8,814 nucleotides of DNA from Paracoccaceae bacterium (GTDB taxonomy: Bacteria; Pseudomonadota; Alphaproteobacteria; Rhodobacterales; Rhodobacteraceae): the NCBI GenBank assembly GCA_016765235.1, contig JAESQH010000039.1, forward strand, positions 2,817 through 11,630, in the 5' to 3' direction. The notes under the pieces are model-generated. The model made no database searches and had not been told where the DNA came from. It saw nothing but the letters and a program-made list of their open reading frames with translations. Positions 6,208 through 8,814 of this stretch are shown piece by piece (position 1 is the first letter of the stretch; every line of letters begins with the position of its first letter). Position numbers and translations under genes: made by a program.

Positions 6208-7808
6208 GCGCCCCCCTTCTTAGCGTCAAGAACCTGACCGTCAGGTTCGGGAATGGCGCTGATGTTGTGCGCAACGTCAGTTTTACCGTACATGCAGGCG
6301 AGACTGTCGCGATTGTCGGCGAGAGCGGATCAGGTAAATCGGTAACAGCACTTTCAACCGTGTCGCTGCTGCCGGATAACGCAGTAATCACCGGAGAGGC
6401 CAGCTATCTCGGCGAACAGATGTTAGGCGCAGAGCAGAAAACCCTACGTCGTATTCGCGGCAATGACATCAGTTTTATTTTTCAAGAACCGATGACGTCG
6501 CTGAACCCGCTGCACACAATCGAAAAGCAGGTGGCCGAAAGCCTTGAGCTGCATCAGCGCATTACAGGCGCCAAGGCGCGTACCCGCATTTTGGAACTAT
6601 TGGAAAAGGTCGGGATTGATAACCCCGAAACTCGGCTTGAGGCTTATCCACACCAGCTTTCAGGCGGGCAGCGCCAACGTGTTATGATTGCGATGGCACT
6701 GGCGAACAAACCGGATTTGCTGATCGCGGATGAACCAACAACAGCGCTGGATGTGACCATTCAGGCGCAAATTCTGGAGCTTCTGGCGGATTTGCAACGC
6801 CGTGAAGGAATGGGGATGCTGTTCATCACGCACGACCTGAACATCGTGCGCCGCATTGCTGATCGGGTGTGCGTGATGAAGGATGGCGAAATGGTCGAGT
6901 CTGGCCTCACATCTGATATTTTCAACAATCCGAAACACAAATACACGCGCAAACTTCTGGCCGCGGGTACCGAGGGCCAACCTGCGCCACGCCCTGATGA
7001 TGCCAAAACGGTTCTAAGTGCGAAAGACCTACAAATCTGGTTCCCGATCAAACGGGGTATACTTCGTCGAACGGTGGGTCATATCAAAGCCGTAAACCAA
7101 GCCAGTTTTACGATACACGAAGGCGAAACTTTGGGGATTGTCGGAGAAAGCGGCTCAGGCAAGACGACCGTGGCACTGGCCGTTCTGCGCCTTATCTCGC
7201 CAAAAGGAGAGATCCAGTTTCAAGGACACAATATTGCTGGCCTGAGAAACGCCCAAATGCGCCCACTTCGCAAAGACATTCAAATCGTTTTCCAAGACCC
7301 GTTCGGCTCCCTTTCGCCCCGCATGACCGTGGAACAGATTGTCGCAGAAGGGTTAGGTGTGCATGAAATCGAGACAGGGCAAAACACCCGACAGCTTGTG
7401 GTCGATATCTTGCATGAGGTTGGCCTAGAACCCGATATGATGGAGCGGTACCCCCACGAATTTTCCGGCGGCCAGCGCCAACGAATTGCCATTGCGCGGG
7501 CGATGATCCTGCGGCCGAAGTTGCTGGTACTGGATGAACCGACTTCAGCGTTGGATATGACCGTGCAAGCCCAAATCGTTGACCTTCTTCGCGATTTGCA
7601 GGCAAAACACCGCTTGGCGTACCTGTTTATTAGCCACGATTTGAAGGTGGTTCGTGCGTTGTCGCACAAAGTTTTGGTTATGAAAGACGGTGACATCGTT
7701 GAAGCGGGTGACGTTCAGCAGGTTTTCCAAGATCCACAAACACAATACACGCGCGAACTAATGGCGGCGGCTTACGATTTGACCGCGTCGGATGCCACCG
7801 CGACCTAA
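6204..7808 (+). CDS. yejF: Peptide ABC transporter dual ATPase YejF (TTG start)
   Basis: A 534-residue cytoplasmic protein carrying two complete ABC ATPase domains, so that it alone powers the YejBE channel. Domain 1 has Walker A GESGSGKS (39-46), Q-loop Q94, signature LSGGQRQR (152-159), Walker B LLIADEP (172-178) and switch H210. Domain 2 has GESGSGKT (314-321), Q364, FSGGQRQR (420-427), LLVLDEP (440-446) and H478. Both nucleotide-binding sites look intact. The C-terminal part of each domain carries the peptide-transporter extension (KHKYTRKLL at 244-252, TQYTREL at 513-519). The start is TTG at 6204, whose TTGA overlaps the yejE stop; the next in-frame ATG would delete Walker A, so the TTG is well supported. 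No strong ribosome binding site precedes it, which suggests dependence on translation of yejE. Confidence 0.94.
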   Translation: MSAPLLSVKNLTVRFGNGADVVRNVSFTVHAGETVAIVGESGSGKSVTALSTVSLLPDNAVITGEASYLGEQMLGAEQKTLRRIRGNDISFIFQEPMTSLNPLHTIEKQVAESLELHQRITGAKARTRILELLEKVGIDNPETRLEAYPHQLSGGQRQRVMIAMALANKPDLLIADEPTTALDVTIQAQILELLADLQRREGMGMLFITHDLNIVRRIADRVCVMKDGEMVESGLTSDIFNNPKHKYTRKLLAAGTEGQPAPRPDDAKTVLSAKDLQIWFPIKRGILRRTVGHIKAVNQASFTIHEGETLGIVGESGSGKTTVALAVLRLISPKGEIQFQGHNIAGLRNAQMRPLRKDIQIVFQDPFGSLSPRMTVEQIVAEGLGVHEIETGQNTRQLVVDILHEVGLEPDMMERYPHEFSGGQRQRIAIARAMILRPKLLVLDEPTSALDMTVQAQIVDLLRDLQAKHRLAYLFISHDLKVVRALSHKVLVMKDGDIVEAGDVQQVFQDPQTQYTRELMAAAYDLTASDATAT

Positions 7809-7837
7809 TACTATTGTTCACAGTTTCGTTTTGCTGC

Positions 7838-7865
7838 TTGATATCAGCCAGATGCCGAATACATT
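7838..7865 (+). promoter_or_regulatory. Candidate promoter for the M16 peptidase gene
   Basis: In the 83-base gap after yejF, TTGATA (7838-7843) is followed after 16 bases by TACATT (7860-7865). Both hexamers match consensus at 4 of 6 positions. It suggests that the peptidase gene can be transcribed on its own, although I see no terminator after yejF, so read-through is also possible. Confidence 0.35.
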
Positions 7866-7880
7866 GTTGCTACTATTCGC

Positions 7881-7885
7881 GGAGG
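7881..7885 (+). promoter_or_regulatory. Shine-Dalgarno GGAGG of the M16 peptidase gene
   Basis: A near-consensus GGAGG lies 6 bases before ATG 7892 and fixes the start. It is the strongest ribosome binding site in the window. Confidence 0.7.
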
Positions 7886-7891
7886 AATAAA

Positions 7892-8814
7892 ATGAAGGCA
7901 TCACGCCTGCTTATTGTTGGATTATTAACGCTGGTAACACCAGCGCTCGCCCAGCAAGCAAAAGTCTCGACATTTACATTGGACAACGGGATGGAGGCCG
8001 TGGTGATCGAAGATCATCGTGCGCCTGTCGTGACCCATATGGTCTGGTATCGCGTTGGATCTGCGGATGAAGCGCCGGGGAAATCCGGCATTGCCCATTT
8101 TCTGGAACACCTGATGTTTGTCGGTACCGACGACATCGCAGAGGGTGATTTCAGCCGCATTGTCGAAAGCTTGGGGGGGAATGACAACGCTTTCACCTCG
8201 TATGATTACACAGCGTACTTCCAACGTATTTCTACCGATAACCTTGAACTTATGATGACAATGGAAGCCGACCGGATGCGCGACCTCGTCTTGAACGAGG
8301 AGGCCGTTCGAACCGAACGCGATGTTGTATTAGCTGAGCGCACCCAGCGTACAGACAGCGATCCGGCCAGCCTGTTTTCCGAACAACGCGCAGCGGCGCT
8401 TTATATGAACCATCGTTACGGCGTACCGATTATAGGGTGGCGTCATGAAATCGAACAGTTGAACCTTGATGATGCACTGGAATTCTATCGCAAGTATTAC
8501 GCGCCAAATAATGCAATCCTTGTGGTGGCTGGTGACGTTACCCCCGAAGAAGTCGAAGCATTGGCAATCGAGCATTACGGCAAACTTGAGCCATCCGATG
8601 GTATTGCCCCGCGTGTTCGCCCGACGGAACCACCACAACTTGCCGCACGTAGGCTGTCGTATAGCGACGAGCGTGTTTCCAACCCTTATGTCATCCGCAC
8701 ATACCTAGCAACCGAGCGCAACACAGGCGCGCAATCCAAAGCCGCAGCCTTAACCGTATTGTCCGAATTGCTTGGCGGTAGTGGCTTAACGTCAGTCTTA
8801 GGCAAAGCCTTGCA
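7892..8814 (+). CDS. Exported M16 family zinc metallopeptidase, N-terminal 307 residues (gene runs off the window)
   Basis: A pitrilysin/insulinase-family (M16) peptidase; only the first 307 residues are present. A signal peptide is clear: MKASR, then a hydrophobic core, then likely cleavage after PALA at 17-20, so the enzyme acts in the periplasm or is secreted. The inverted zinc motif HFLEH is at 69-73, with H69 and H73 as zinc ligands and E72 as catalytic base. The third ligand is expected about 76 residues further on and fits E149 (VVLAER). The family segment NDNAFTSYDYTAYF is at 97-110, and the second (inactive) M16 domain begins after about residue 190. The first domain therefore looks catalytically complete. 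The gene lies 83 bases after yejF with its own ribosome binding site. In related bacteria such genes often occur as a pair, the second lacking the zinc motif; that would lie beyond the window. Confidence 0.92.
   Translation, partial: MKASRLLIVGLLTLVTPALAQQAKVSTFTLDNGMEAVVIEDHRAPVVTHMVWYRVGSADEAPGKSGIAHFLEHLMFVGTDDIAEGDFSRIVESLGGNDNAFTSYDYTAYFQRISTDNLELMMTMEADRMRDLVLNEEAVRTERDVVLAERTQRTDSDPASLFSEQRAAALYMNHRYGVPIIGWRHEIEQLNLDDALEFYRKYYAPNNAILVVAGDVTPEEVEALAIEHYGKLEPSDGIAPRVRPTEPPQLAARRLSYSDERVSNPYVIRTYLATERNTGAQSKAAALTVLSELLGGSGLTSVLGKAL

Noticed and set aside
7835..7852. Palindrome TGATATCA with flanking GCTG/CAGC after yejF as a terminator
   Set aside because: The stem is short and imperfect, no T-run follows, and it overlaps the candidate promoter. 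An 8-base palindrome is common by chance.

Overview
The window looks like chromosomal DNA of an alphaproteobacterium, most likely the Rhodobacteraceae (Roseobacter-like). The reasons are a DUF2849 gene directly upstream of a siroheme nitrite/sulfite reductase gene, an Lrp/AsnC regulator divergent from that pair, and protein sequences typical of the group. GC content is moderate. The assignment rests on recognised protein families and gene order, not on a search.

Left part (1-1931): a minus-strand sulfur-assimilation block is read towards position 1. In transcription order it holds a 32-codon reading frame resembling the start of DUF2849 (1312-1214), the full DUF2849 gene (1217-912), and cysI (878 to beyond position 1; N-terminal 292 residues present). 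An Lrp/AsnC-family regulator (1470-1931) is read the other way. The intergenic region between them holds two candidate promoters facing each other with overlapping -10 elements, plus three short perfect inverted repeats that could be operators.

Central part (2102-7808): a tightly packed plus-strand yejABEF operon encodes a peptide ABC importer. YejA is the secreted substrate-binding protein, YejB and YejE are the two permeases, and YejF carries both ATPase domains. The yejB-yejE and yejE-yejF junctions overlap by 4 bases, and yejF begins with TTG. A 24-codon frame overlaps the yejA start by ATGA and may be a leader peptide, with weak support.

Right part (7892-8814): after an 83-base gap with a possible promoter and a strong Shine-Dalgarno, an exported M16 zinc metallopeptidase gene begins and runs off the window.

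Most of this is well-known housekeeping and transport biology. The most unusual thing I see is the 32-codon DUF2849-like frame: it aligns without gaps to the real DUF2849 from the first methionine, keeps the GEVVYLT core with mostly different synonymous codons, has its own ribosome binding site, and overlaps the full-length gene by ATGA. I saw no tRNA, rRNA, CRISPR array, insertion sequence or phage gene.
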